Of a stretch of DNA of 34,776 nucleotides, positions 1 through 6,110 are shown piece after piece. The notes under the pieces were generated by a model. The model was not told the origin of the DNA. It saw nothing but the letters and a program-made list of their open reading frames with translations, and did no database searches. Numbering within the stretch: the first letter of the stretch is position 1; each line of letters begins with the position of its first letter. The DNA lies in the IMG/VR virus record IMGVR_UViG_3300048987_000006, positions 1 to 34,776 of that record, one strand, 5' to 3'. The position numbers and the translations under genes were made by a program. The stretch is from a virus.

Positions 1-26
1 TTTGCCCCAGGTACAAAACGGACATT

Positions 27-54
27 TTGGGATAAATCGCCACCGTGGTACAGT
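27..54 (+). promoter_or_regulatory. sigma70-like promoter, copy 1
   Basis: TTGGGA at 27-32 and TACAGT at 49-54 are separated by 16 bp. The block from TTTTGGGATAAA onward recurs at 1263-1292 with the same spacing, and the -10 part with its downstream GTTGTAAG recurs near 690. Repetition in front of separate transcription units supports a promoter. It would drive the gene at 127. Confidence 0.5.
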
Positions 55-89
55 TCGGTTGTAAGTCGCCCAGCAGCCCCAGGGCATCG

Positions 90-119
90 GACCAGGAAAC
101 TGGTCAATAACGGAAGGTG
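90..119 (+). promoter_or_regulatory. leader hairpin plus ribosome binding site
   Basis: A perfect 6-bp stem with a GAAA tetraloop (GACCAG, GAAA, CTGGTC, 90-105) is followed directly by AATAACGGAAGGTGG, the ribosome binding site for the gene at 127. The same order, hairpin then ATAACGGAAGG, occurs before the gene at 775 with a different stem sequence. A role in mRNA stability or translation is inferred. Confidence 0.45.
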
Positions 120-126
120 GAAACCT

Positions 127-552
127 ATGTCAGGTGACACTGACTTAGGCGGATTCCACGAAGTCAGGGGTCTTACCAACCTGTTTGGTAATGCACCTGC
201 CCGACTGGAGCAACCACCTACTAGGAAGGCTGTCAAGCCTGCTAAGAACCCCGTAAGGGTTGCAGCAGGTAAGAAAGCCGCTAGGACTAGGGTACCCTAT
301 GTGCGAGGGCATGTAGTGCTCAAGTCTGACCCTAGCAGGTACGCTCTATCCGCCGAAAAGTCTGCCAAGTTCTTCCAGCGACTGGGCATGGATGAGGTAT
401 TTATCCAGAATGTCCAGAAAGTGGAAAGAGTTACCAACCTGGGTTATTTAGGGCCTATGTCCGACAATGACCCCAATGCCCGAATTGCGGCGGCTTATGA
501 CCGAAAGGTCAACGCCCGCAGGACTAAAGGTTGGCGTAAAGCGGACAAATAG
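127..552 (+). CDS. hypothetical basic early protein
   Basis: A 141-residue protein with no family I recognise. Residues 30-60 are strongly basic and rich in Lys, Arg and Pro (for example KKAARTRVPYVRG), and the C-terminus is also basic (NARRTKGWRKADK). This fits nucleic-acid or host-protein binding, but no domain is identifiable. The ATG follows a GGAAGGTGG ribosome binding site and a hairpin leader. It is the first gene behind its own promoter and is closed by a strong hairpin at 562-589, so it appears to be a separately transcribed early gene, a common arrangement for phage host-takeover proteins. That role is inferred only. Confidence 0.7.
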   Translation: MSGDTDLGGFHEVRGLTNLFGNAPARLEQPPTRKAVKPAKNPVRVAAGKKAARTRVPYVRGHVVLKSDPSRYALSAEKSAKFFQRLGMDEVFIQNVQKVERVTNLGYLGPMSDNDPNARIAAAYDRKVNARRTKGWRKADK

Positions 553-561
553 GACATACCG

Positions 562-589
562 GAGCAGGGGGTGACAAACCCCCCTGCTC
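562..589 (+). terminator. GC-rich hairpin, probable terminator
   Basis: GAGCAGGGGG (562-571) pairs perfectly with CCCCCTGCTC (580-589) around an 8-nt loop, 10 nt after the preceding stop codon. There is no clear U-tract, so it may be a weak intrinsic terminator or an mRNA 3'-end stabiliser. Confidence 0.5.
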
Positions 590-665
590 TGGGTCAAATT
601 CACCTTTCGCGAAGACATATTGGGCATTTATTCCATAAGCGCATTAGTTGGACGAAAGGGACAAT

Positions 666-695
666 TTCAGACAAACTGCTTCGGTGTGGTACGGT
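666..695 (+). promoter_or_regulatory. possible promoter, copy 2
   Basis: GTGGTACGGT (-10 candidate TACGGT, 690-695) followed by GTTGTAAG closely parallels GTGGTACAGT followed by GTTGTAAG at copy 1. The -35 candidate, TTCAGA at 666-671 with an 18-bp spacer, is weak. It sits upstream of the gene at 775. Confidence 0.35.
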
Positions 696-718
696 GTTGT
701 TGTAAGGCCAACTGAATC

Positions 719-773
719 GCTACAAACAAGTTTGTAGCTCATTGAAGCTACAGCTTCATAACGGAAGGGAGAC
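719..773 (+). promoter_or_regulatory. tandem inverted repeats and ribosome binding site
   Basis: Two perfect inverted repeats lie back to back: GCTACAAAC, aa, GTTTGTAGC (719-738) and TGAAGC, taca, GCTTCA (743-758). They are followed by TAACGGAAGGGAGACA and the ATG at 775. The second hairpin with ATAACGGAAGG repeats the architecture before the gene at 127. The first could be an operator or an extra RNA hairpin. Confidence 0.45.
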
Positions 774-774
774 A

Positions 775-981
775 ATGCATAAGACCTTAGCTCTATGGGT
801 CATGGTGCTAGTCATGTTCCTAGGCCTACTGGTGACAGCGGCACATAGTCACAGTAGGACGCCTACCCTGCGGCAACGTACCGATGCAGCCGTCTGGCAG
901 GTATGCAGGAACATCCGCATAGCCAAGCATGACACAGTTGCCAAGTTCTGGAAGAATGTTCGGAAGGGCTGCCAAGCCTAA
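775..981 (+). CDS. small secreted or membrane-anchored protein
   Basis: A 68-residue protein. The ATG at 775 was preferred over an in-frame GTG-type start at 742 because GGAAGGGAG lies at proper spacing before it and the leader hairpins end just upstream. Residues 5-23 (LALWVMVLVMFLGLLVTAA) form one hydrophobic segment after a Lys, followed by a His/Ser/Arg-rich and then basic region holding two Cys (CRNIR and GCQA). It is either a signal peptide with a short cationic mature part or a single-pass inner-membrane protein. Its own promoter-like and hairpin leader suggests early expression, perhaps acting at the host envelope. No homologue recognised. Confidence 0.6.
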   Translation: MHKTLALWVMVLVMFLGLLVTAAHSHSRTPTLRQRTDAAVWQVCRNIRIAKHDTVAKFWKNVRKGCQA

Positions 982-988
982 GCCGATA

Positions 989-1032
989 GCCCAGGATGGT
1001 TCTAACTCAAGGTTCAATTCCTTGACTGGGCA
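989..1032 (+). other. tRNA-like acceptor/T-arm fragment
   Basis: CAAGG (1008-1012) and CCTTG (1020-1024) enclose TTCAATT, a 7-nt loop matching the tRNA T-loop pattern TTCRANN. They are followed by ACTGGGC and A, like an acceptor 3' strand. GCCCAG (989-994) pairs with CTGGGC (1026-1031). Only 13 nt separate the 5' strand from the T-arm, too little for D and anticodon arms. It looks like a degenerate tRNA or a tRNA-mimic hairpin. Confidence 0.3.
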
Positions 1033-1060
1033 CGAAATTGGAAGAAAATAGGAGGGTGTA

Positions 1061-1111
1061 ATGTGGTATTACATTTTCTGGAAATTGTGGGTTGACCTAC
1101 CAGGGAGGTAA
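1061..1111 (+). CDS. possible 16-residue leader peptide
   Basis: ATG at 1061 follows GGAGGG at 1051-1056. The reading frame encodes an aromatic-rich peptide (starting MWYYIFWKLW) and ends in TAA one base before the TTG start of the next small gene, suggesting coupled translation. It may be a leader peptide or chance; very short frames are weak evidence. Confidence 0.25.
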   Translation: MWYYIFWKLWVDLPGR

Positions 1112-1112
1112 A

Positions 1113-1220
1113 TTGGACAAAGCGGTAATTCTGGCCCAATTGACTGAAAACGGTCATTGGGTGGTCAAATCGGTCAAAGGTGACGGTTCGGGACAATTCT
1201 CCATAACCCTCACCAAGTAG
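1113..1220 (+). CDS. small hypothetical protein, TTG start
   Basis: A 35-residue frame beginning at TTG, 4 nt after GGGAGG, and ending in TAG just before two tandem hairpins. The sequence (LDKAVILAQLTENGHW, then VVKSVKGDGSGQFSI) alternates charged and hydrophobic residues, like a small helix-strand fold rather than random translation. TTG starts are also used here by the polymerase and the nuclease at 13011. Function unknown. Confidence 0.45.
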   Translation: MDKAVILAQLTENGHWVVKSVKGDGSGQFSITLTK

Positions 1221-1226
1221 GACATT

Positions 1227-1266
1227 GCACACGAAGTGTGCTAATAGCACCTGAAAGGTGCGTTTT
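1227..1266 (+). terminator. tandem hairpin terminator
   Basis: GCACAC, gaa, GTGTGC (1227-1241) is followed by GCACCT, gaa, AGGTGC (1247-1261) and GTTTT. The second hairpin with its T-run reads as an intrinsic terminator. Its T-run is also the start of the promoter block at 1263, making a compact terminator-promoter unit. Confidence 0.55.
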
Positions 1267-1292
1267 GGGATAAACTCCCAACGTGCTATGCT
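1265..1292 (+). promoter_or_regulatory. sigma70-like promoter, copy 3
   Basis: TTGGGA (1265-1270), a 16-bp spacer, then TATGCT (1287-1292). About 24 of 40 positions match copy 1 at 25-66, with identical element spacing. It would transcribe the structured leader and the genes from 1522 into the amidoligase cluster. Confidence 0.55.
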
Positions 1293-1299
1293 TCTGGTG

Positions 1300-1510
1300 T
1301 AGCACAAACCGAATAACGATTTCTAGGCTGTTAGCTAGGCCAGCTAAGATAACTGGCTAGCTTGCTAGTCACTAGACTTGGACTGGATATTTATAGATTT
1401 GGTTTTACAAACCAGTCAGGACTAGTCAATGAGTCCTAGCTTCTCGCCTAGTTATGTTACCTGGCATGGTGGCCTGAGGCTATGTGAGCAGGTCACCTGC
1501 TAGGTTCATA
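1300..1510 (+). other. structured untranslated leader, CTAG-rich
   Basis: No convincing gene lies here. Perfect pairings include TTAGCT with AGCTAA (1331-1347), GACTGG (1381) with CCAGTC (1412) stacked on TTTG with CAAA, AGGACT with AGTCCT (1418-1437), and a 15-bp palindrome AGCAGGT, c, ACCTGCT (1487-1501) just before the next ribosome binding site. Nine CTAG tetramers occur between 1323 and 1503. It could be a cis-acting RNA leader or an operator region. Confidence 0.4.
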
Positions 1511-1521
1511 AAGGAGGTAAC

Positions 1522-1692
1522 ATGGCACTACGTACAAGGGTTGAACAAGTAACCGAACCGATGGGAGGTTGGACAGACACAAGCCCAGTAGTTTTCCTCT
1601 CGACTGTGGTAAAGTATACATGGGACAGCGCCTATCCTTACGAGGATATGGTGAAAGTGGAAGTGTTGGACAGCTATTTGGACAGGCTGTAA
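1522..1692 (+). CDS. small hypothetical protein
   Basis: A 56-residue protein with a near-ideal ribosome binding site (AAAGGAGGT, 9 nt before the ATG). The sequence begins MALRTRVEQVTE and ends with an acidic helix-like stretch (EDMVKVEVLDSYLDRL). It is the first gene after the structured leader and lies 32 nt before the amidoligase, so it is probably co-transcribed with the amidoligase/amidotransferase pair. No family recognised; a partner or substrate role is only a possibility from position. Confidence 0.6.
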   Translation: MALRTRVEQVTEPMGGWTDTSPVVFLSTVVKYTWDSAYPYEDMVKVEVLDSYLDRL

Positions 1693-1724
1693 GCCTGCCA
1701 AAATGAGAGGAGGTAAACAGGTAG

Positions 1725-2915
1725 ATGCCCGATAAGTTCGGAATTGAGATTGAGTTCGTAGGTGACCGTGAGCGTGTTGCATCGGCCCTAACAGCCGCTG
1801 GAATACCTAACAACCACGGTTCTTACTCTCAATACAACGATGAATACTGGACGGTGAAAACCGATGGGTCGGTTTACAATGGCGGTGAGATTGCAAGTCC
1901 ACCCATTGAGTTTGATTCGGCTAGACGTGCAGAGGTAAGCAAGGTGGTCGAAGTCATGCGTAATGCAGGGTGTGTTACTTCTGAGCAGGCCGGTATCCAC
2001 GTCCACGTCAACGCCACTGACCTAACAGAAAAGCACGTAGCGGCTGTGGCACAGGGTACGGTGCAATATGAAGATTTCCTCTACAGGCTAGCTAGTTCTG
2101 GTTGGCCCCACATGAGGGAGAACGCTGAACAGTACGCCCATCCCATTAGCAGGACTAACAAAGCCTTGTTGGTGGCATCTGAGTTCTCAGACATTCAGTG
2201 TCTGAGTGACCGCTACAACCTGGTAAACTTTGGTAACTTCCTTGCCAGGAGCGATACGAAAAAGACCCTTGAGTTCAGGCTATTCAACACAAGCATGAAC
2301 AAAGAGAGGGTACAGGCGTTCATAGCTGCATCGGTTGGGTTCGTTCGTGCCGCCCACAAGGGTAGGCTAGGCCACAAGAAACTGGATAAGTATGCCAGCT
2401 ACCCGCTAGGCGGGATGGTCGAAGGATTCCGTACCGAACGTGCAACATTCGCCAGCGTAATGCGAATCCTGAATACCGAAGTCCTATCTGAGGCTGACCG
2501 CTTGGCCATAAAGCACTTCTGGCGTGGTGCTAGGCCCCAGCCTTGCTTCGGTACGCAATACCGTCTCCCTGGATGGTATGGCCCGGATGCCATTCGGGGG
2601 GGCGGTGATGCCGACCCTTTCGACGTAGCCGCTATGGAGACAATGTTAGATGACCACAACATAGCGGATAGCGGGGACTACGATGAGGAAGATGGTGACT
2701 TCTACTGTAATAGTGGGGGTCACTATGTAAATTCCGACTACGTGGATTGCTGCTGGGGCTGTGATAGCTGCTCAAACTGTGGCTGTACTTGTCATGAGAT
2801 GTGTGACTTCTGTGAAGATTGCGGCTCGGACCTGAGTTGTTATGTGGTAGCCTGTGGTGGTAGCTGCAACCGATGCACCCACTGCTGCAATTGTGAGCCT
2901 GACATAGATGAATAA
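1725..2915 (+). CDS. amidoligase (COOH-NH2 ligase) with cysteine-rich tail
   Basis: A 396-residue protein. Residues 1-200 carry the marks of the Amidoligase_2 family (glutamine-synthetase/GCS2-like fold): FGIEIEF (5-11, Glu8/Glu10), WTVKTDGS (42-49), GGEIASPP (53-60), GIHVHVN (90-96) and LEFRLFNTS (182-190). Such enzymes use ATP to join a carboxylate to an amine, forming amide or peptide-like bonds. The last 71 residues (326-396) hold 18 Cys, many as CxxC, CxC or CC, suggesting a multi-zinc module or a substrate-like tail. Ribosome binding site GAGGAGGT precedes the ATG. The next gene is a class II glutamine amidotransferase, a known type of neighbour that can supply ammonia. The target, whether peptide, cell wall or metabolite, is unknown. 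Confidence 0.8.
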   Translation: MPDKFGIEIEFVGDRERVASALTAAGIPNNHGSYSQYNDEYWTVKTDGSVYNGGEIASPPIEFDSARRAEVSKVVEVMRNAGCVTSEQAGIHVHVNATDLTEKHVAAVAQGTVQYEDFLYRLASSGWPHMRENAEQYAHPISRTNKALLVASEFSDIQCLSDRYNLVNFGNFLARSDTKKTLEFRLFNTSMNKERVQAFIAASVGFVRAAHKGRLGHKKLDKYASYPLGGMVEGFRTERATFASVMRILNTEVLSEADRLAIKHFWRGARPQPCFGTQYRLPGWYGPDAIRGGGDADPFDVAAMETMLDDHNIADSGDYDEEDGDFYCNSGGHYVNSDYVDCCWGCDSCSNCGCTCHEMCDFCEDCGSDLSCYVVACGGSCNRCTHCCNCEPDIDE

Positions 2916-2935
2916 CAAGGAGGTAGTATAGATTT

Positions 2936-4198
2936 ATGTGCGGGATTGTCGGTGTAGTATACGGCCCCGATGGGCCTGGTGTAGAAAAGTGGACACCCAG
3001 CGAGGCGGCTGAGTTGATGTTCCCTAACGTGGTACATCGTGGTCGTCATGCTTGGGGTTGGGTTCACAATCTGGATAATGAGAAGTTCCAGCTACGCAAG
3101 TGGGGCGAAGAAGCAACAGATGAGAACATCAAGAAACTTAGGAATGACCACGAACTGGGGATACCGGACGATTCATTGTTCTGGATAGGCCACGTTCGTC
3201 ATGCAACACATGGCCCTGAGACTGTGATGGTGAACAACCACCCCATCATCCATGGTGACTGGGTTGGAGTGCATAACGGTATTGTCTACAACTACCGTGA
3301 GATTCTCAAGAAAACTGGACGACAACATAAGAAAGCGGAGGTTGACAGCGAGGCTATCTTCGCAGCCATAGATAAGTATGGCCTAGATGATGGGCTGAAA
3401 CAGCTAGATGCTTTAGCTGCATTCGTGACCTTCGACCGCAAAGACCCCGAGACTGTGTACTTCGGTACTACTAACCCAGCGAACCCGCTCATCATAGCCC
3501 AGTCTAAGGGTGGTGCGTGGTACTTCGCAAGCGAGCTACATATCCTTGAGTTCCTGGATATGGAATGGGCTGAGCAACCGTTCATCCTGAAAGACAGCGA
3601 GCTATTCATCCTGAATAAGGGTTTGGAGTATGACTACCGGAAATACGAAGGGTACAAGCACACCTACTACAACAGTAGCTTCAATTCTGGTAGCCTGTAC
3701 AACCGCAAGCTGTGGTGGATGGAAGATGATGATGAGGTTCTGTTTGAGTCTGAGTCGGATGCCGCAGCCGCAGCTAATGAGTACCTAAAGAACCACGCCG
3801 AACTACAATGTTGCCTCTGTGCTTGGGAAGGTGACGACGGTGACCTAGGTTTAGGCGGCGATTGTCCACAATGCCAAGCGCCGTTCGAGTGTCTCATTGA
3901 CATAAGCAGTAACCGCTTGCTACTTGATGAGATAGAAGAAAAGGAAGATAGGCCGGATGGGGTTGAACACCTAGAACATGAGGGGCTAAAGTTCTCTAAG
4001 GTTATAGAGAACGGTAAGGTTTATTTCTTGGCTGACTCCGGCGAGCTGATGGATGAGGCTAGGTTCAAGACATACCTAGAGGTCAGGGCTTTGTTCGAGC
4101 GTAGCCCTGACACCGATGATGAAAGCATACGAATAACAGCGAGTAAAGCCATAGAGGGATATAAAGGGGGTGATGATGAGCTTGTTGTCTCAGACTGA
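2936..4198 (+). CDS. class II glutamine amidotransferase
   Basis: A 420-residue Ntn-hydrolase amidotransferase. The catalytic Cys is Cys2 (MCGIVGVV). Further family motifs are HRGRHAWGW (34-42), GHVRHATHG (85-93), NNHP (100-103) and HNGIVYN (113-119). It hydrolyses glutamine to glutamate and ammonia. The glutaminase part ends near residue 230. There is no asparagine-synthetase or sugar-isomerase domain after it, so it probably supplies ammonia to a partner, and the amidoligase 20 nt upstream is the obvious candidate. The C-terminal half is unusual: an acidic stretch, a four-Cys zinc-ribbon-like region around 291-319 (CCLC and CPQC), then a helical tail of unknown role. AAGGAGGTAG lies upstream of the ATG. 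Confidence 0.8.
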   Translation: MCGIVGVVYGPDGPGVEKWTPSEAAELMFPNVVHRGRHAWGWVHNLDNEKFQLRKWGEEATDENIKKLRNDHELGIPDDSLFWIGHVRHATHGPETVMVNNHPIIHGDWVGVHNGIVYNYREILKKTGRQHKKAEVDSEAIFAAIDKYGLDDGLKQLDALAAFVTFDRKDPETVYFGTTNPANPLIIAQSKGGAWYFASELHILEFLDMEWAEQPFILKDSELFILNKGLEYDYRKYEGYKHTYYNSSFNSGSLYNRKLWWMEDDDEVLFESESDAAAAANEYLKNHAELQCCLCAWEGDDGDLGLGGDCPQCQAPFECLIDISSNRLLLDEIEEKEDRPDGVEHLEHEGLKFSKVIENGKVYFLADSGELMDEARFKTYLEVRALFERSPDTDDESIRITASKAIEGYKGGDDELVVSD

Positions 4199-4550
4199 GG
4201 TAGCTATATACATACCATGGGACTCAGACGCTATTGACTATACCGAGCGAGGGCTAGTCATTATAGCTAGTGCCCCGAGTTGGTTGAAGCTGTTGCTCCC
4301 TGAGAACTGTCAAGAGAACTACTCGCCATGCTGTGCGGTCACAAGCATGAGGATTATGCAACATGACAAGGCATTAGGCGAGGCTACATCTACAGTACAA
4401 GATGGTAAAGTGGCGGCGGTAACTGACGTGAAGAAAGCACCGGCTTGCCACGGCACCAAGAAAACATGCGGGTGCCGCATGGGTGTAGGATGCAAGGCGG
4501 CAACAGATAAGCCCGATGTGCTAGACGGCCTAGCCTGTGGGTACATTTAG
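4176..4550 (+). CDS. hypothetical Cys-containing protein
   Basis: A 124-residue protein overlapping the amidotransferase gene by 23 nt, so translation is probably coupled. GTG-ATG-ATG at 4170-4178 offers three starts. The ATG at 4176 sits best behind AGGGGG. The N-terminal half is hydrophobic and mixed. The C-terminal third carries clustered Cys (ACHGTKKTCGCRMGVGC, near 98-114), a possible metal site. No family recognised. Being last in the amidoligase operon, it could be a partner or substrate of that pair, which is inference from position only. Confidence 0.55.
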   Translation: MSLLSQTEVAIYIPWDSDAIDYTERGLVIIASAPSWLKLLLPENCQENYSPCCAVTSMRIMQHDKALGEATSTVQDGKVAAVTDVKKAPACHGTKKTCGCRMGVGCKAATDKPDVLDGLACGYI

Positions 4551-4765
4551 TGCGTAACGTCAGGCTGTGGTTCGTTAGTGACATACCTTTAGGCAATAGT
4601 CGGAAGGGTGACCTGTTCATAGAAGAACGTCCTGGGGGCCGTGACTATGGTAAACTGTTCATACGTGTTACCAATGAGCATACTGGAAGAACTTGGGGTG
4701 ATGCGTGGCATCAAATAGCAAGGCTTACCCCGGCTCAGATAGAGAGGTTGAGGAATGGCCGTTGA
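4550..4765 (+). CDS. small hypothetical protein
   Basis: A 71-residue protein starting at GTG within the overlap TAGTG of the previous stop, and ending 11 nt inside the next gene. It has a beta-rich start (VRLWFVSDIPLG) and a basic helical end (LTPAQIERLRNGR). No domain recognised. The tight overlaps place it in the same transcript as the amidoligase genes. Confidence 0.55.
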   Translation: MRNVRLWFVSDIPLGNSRKGDLFIEERPGGRDYGKLFIRVTNEHTGRTWGDAWHQIARLTPAQIERLRNGR

Positions 4766-5000
4766 CGGTATTGTTATAGACCTGCTCAAGTTGTATGACT
4801 ACATTGACCATCGAGTCAATGAGTACAAGAAGGTAGGTGCTTGGCTGGATACCGGCTGGGCCACCGAGGCGATAGACTCATACACCGATATGAAACAACG
4901 CCTTGCTGACTTGTTAGAAAGCCACGCAATCTCGGATGCTAAGCTAGCTGATAGCATCCACAAGAAGTTGTCCGCATCCAGCCATGCCAGCCAGGCATAG
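4755..5000 (+). CDS. small helical hypothetical protein
   Basis: An 81-residue, mostly helical protein: a hydrophobic start (AVDGIVIDLLKLYDYID) followed by charged helices (SYTDMKQRLADLLES). The ATG at 4755 overlaps the previous gene by 11 nt, with AGAGAGG as a modest ribosome binding site. There are no Cys or membrane segments. Function unknown. Confidence 0.55.
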   Translation: MAVDGIVIDLLKLYDYIDHRVNEYKKVGAWLDTGWATEAIDSYTDMKQRLADLLESHAISDAKLADSIHKKLSASSHASQA

Positions 5001-5005
5001 TTGTC

Positions 5006-5038
5006 GGGCAGCAACGGGCTACTGCCCAGGAAGGGAGG
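5006..5038 (+). promoter_or_regulatory. hairpin abutting a strong ribosome binding site
   Basis: GGGCAG (5006-5011) pairs with CTGCCC (5022-5027), directly followed by AGGAAGGGAGGT. This is the third case in the left arm of a 6-bp hairpin placed immediately 5' of a ribosome binding site. Confidence 0.4.
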
Positions 5039-5047
5039 TAATACCAT

Positions 5048-5242
5048 ATGGCGTACAAGCTCACCACCCGCTGTGACCAGATTCAGGCGGAGCTTGACAA
5101 GGCCAAGGCCGAGTTCGCTCGGTCGCCTGGTTCCCGTGACCTGGCAAAGGCCATTGGGCACCTGCGTACTGTGCAGGCTATGACCCGCAAGGTCAAGGAC
5201 TTCGTGCAGGGGCAGGTTGTTTCTGCCAACCGTTCTGCGTAG
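5048..5242 (+). CDS. small charged helical protein
   Basis: A 64-residue, highly helical protein rich in Lys, Arg, Gln and Ala (CDQIQAELDKAKAEFAR, then RTVQAMTRKVKDFVQG). It may form a helical hairpin or coiled coil. It has the strong ribosome binding site AAGGGAGGT and a hairpin just upstream, so it is probably well translated. Codon use looks more biased than in the neighbours (AAG, GTC, CTG, GCC), which fits high expression. No family recognised. Confidence 0.65.
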   Translation: MAYKLTTRCDQIQAELDKAKAEFARSPGSRDLAKAIGHLRTVQAMTRKVKDFVQGQVVSANRSA

Positions 5243-5374
5243 TAGCCTCTGCTACTGCTAGCAGTTAGTGCTGACTTTTAGGTTAGCGCAGGGGCTGTCC
5301 TATAGGGATACAGGCGTCATAGCCCACAGCCCCACTACAGTACAAGTGTTGACAGTTGAACCGAAGGATTCAAA
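5243..5374 (+). other. intergenic region with long stem-loop
   Basis: GGGGCTGT (5291-5298) pairs with ACAGCCCC (5326-5333) around a 27-nt loop. A 10-bp palindrome CTGCTAGCAG lies at 5255-5264. TTGACA at 5349-5354 has no fitting -10 before the ATG at 5375. It probably separates two expression units. Confidence 0.3.
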
Positions 5375-5659
5375 ATGAGAAAATACATGGAAGATGATTA
5401 TGAGATAGCGGCTAAGCCTGAGTCAAGCAGACTCAGGGATGTTGGCCGTGACGAGAGGGGCGTCAGTCGGGACTTGATATTACAAGCCCCGCCTACCTTC
5501 TGGAACTGCCCGAACTGTGGGTCAGACCCAACTAGATGGGAAGAATGTGCTCAACTTCACGCAGGTAGCGGCACCGAACACTACTACTGTGTTAGATGCA
5601 TGAGCTTCATTAGTGCAACCGGATACTCTGGGGGTTGTGAGGATTTAAGCTATGGGTAA
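5375..5659 (+). CDS. DDY-motif zinc-ribbon protein 1
   Basis: A 94-residue protein, first of five in this region that share an N-terminal DDY motif (here MEDDYEIAAK, residues 5-14). A zinc-ribbon-like array follows: CPNCG near 45-49 and CVRC near 72-75, with spare Cys and His between. Ribosome binding site GAAGGATT precedes the ATG. The last 8 nt overlap the next family member. The motif with the AAK extension is almost the same as in the next protein (DDYNMAAK), which suggests duplication or shuffling of 5' ends. Function unknown; a nucleic-acid or protein adaptor role is plausible for zinc ribbons. Confidence 0.7.
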   Translation: MRKYMEDDYEIAAKPESSRLRDVGRDERGVSRDLILQAPPTFWNCPNCGSDPTRWEECAQLHAGSGTEHYYCVRCMSFISATGYSGGCEDLSYG

Positions 5660-6110
5660 AAAGAAAAACAAACCAATGCTTGATGACTACAACATGGCGG
5701 CTAAGACCGACAACCGTAGGCGTGAATGGCTACAGGTTTGGTGTGGCAACTGCGGGCACCGAGGCAACACCCGCCGTGATGAGTACACCTGCCTTGAGTG
5801 CAACTACACCGAGGATACTCTGTATGCCAACGGACGGCATAGGTTCTATAGCTACAATGATTATGTGCCTGACCAAGGCGAGTTGAATACCTGGCATAGG
5901 CTGGGTACCGCACCACCCTGGGAGTTGGTGGAACGGGAGCCAGCGAGAATGGTACAAGACAGCATACTGCTTGATGTTAGTGGCGACCCTGCCCTAATAC
6001 CCGCTTGGTCAAACCTGCCACCCAACAGCTATACAGCAGGGCCGCCCAGTAGTTGGGCACCACCGCCTCAACCCACCGACTTCTCCGACTGGGGAGTAGA
6101 TGATGAGTAA
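5652..6110 (+). CDS. DDY-motif zinc-ribbon protein 2
   Basis: A 152-residue protein with a Lys-rich start (MGKKKNKP), then LDDYNMAAK (10-18) and a clean four-Cys zinc ribbon (CGNCG near 31-35, CLEC near 47-50). A long Pro/Trp-rich tail (PPSSWAPPPQPTDFSDW near 130-147) is probably disordered and could bind partners. It overlaps both neighbours in the family (8 nt each side), so the group is one coupled operon. The zinc ribbon resembles those of transcription factors in spacing, but no specific family is recognised. Confidence 0.7.
   Translation: MGKKKNKPMLDDYNMAAKTDNRRREWLQVWCGNCGHRGNTRRDEYTCLECNYTEDTLYANGRHRFYSYNDYVPDQGELNTWHRLGTAPPWELVEREPARMVQDSILLDVSGDPALIPAWSNLPPNSYTAGPPSSWAPPPQPTDFSDWGVDDE

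Noticed and set aside
1429-1503. 24-residue frame in the structured leader
   Set aside because: No ribosome binding site and low coding quality.
5349-5377. TTGACA as a promoter before the gene at 5375
   Set aside because: A -10 at proper spacing would overlap the start codon and no TATAAT-like sequence is there.
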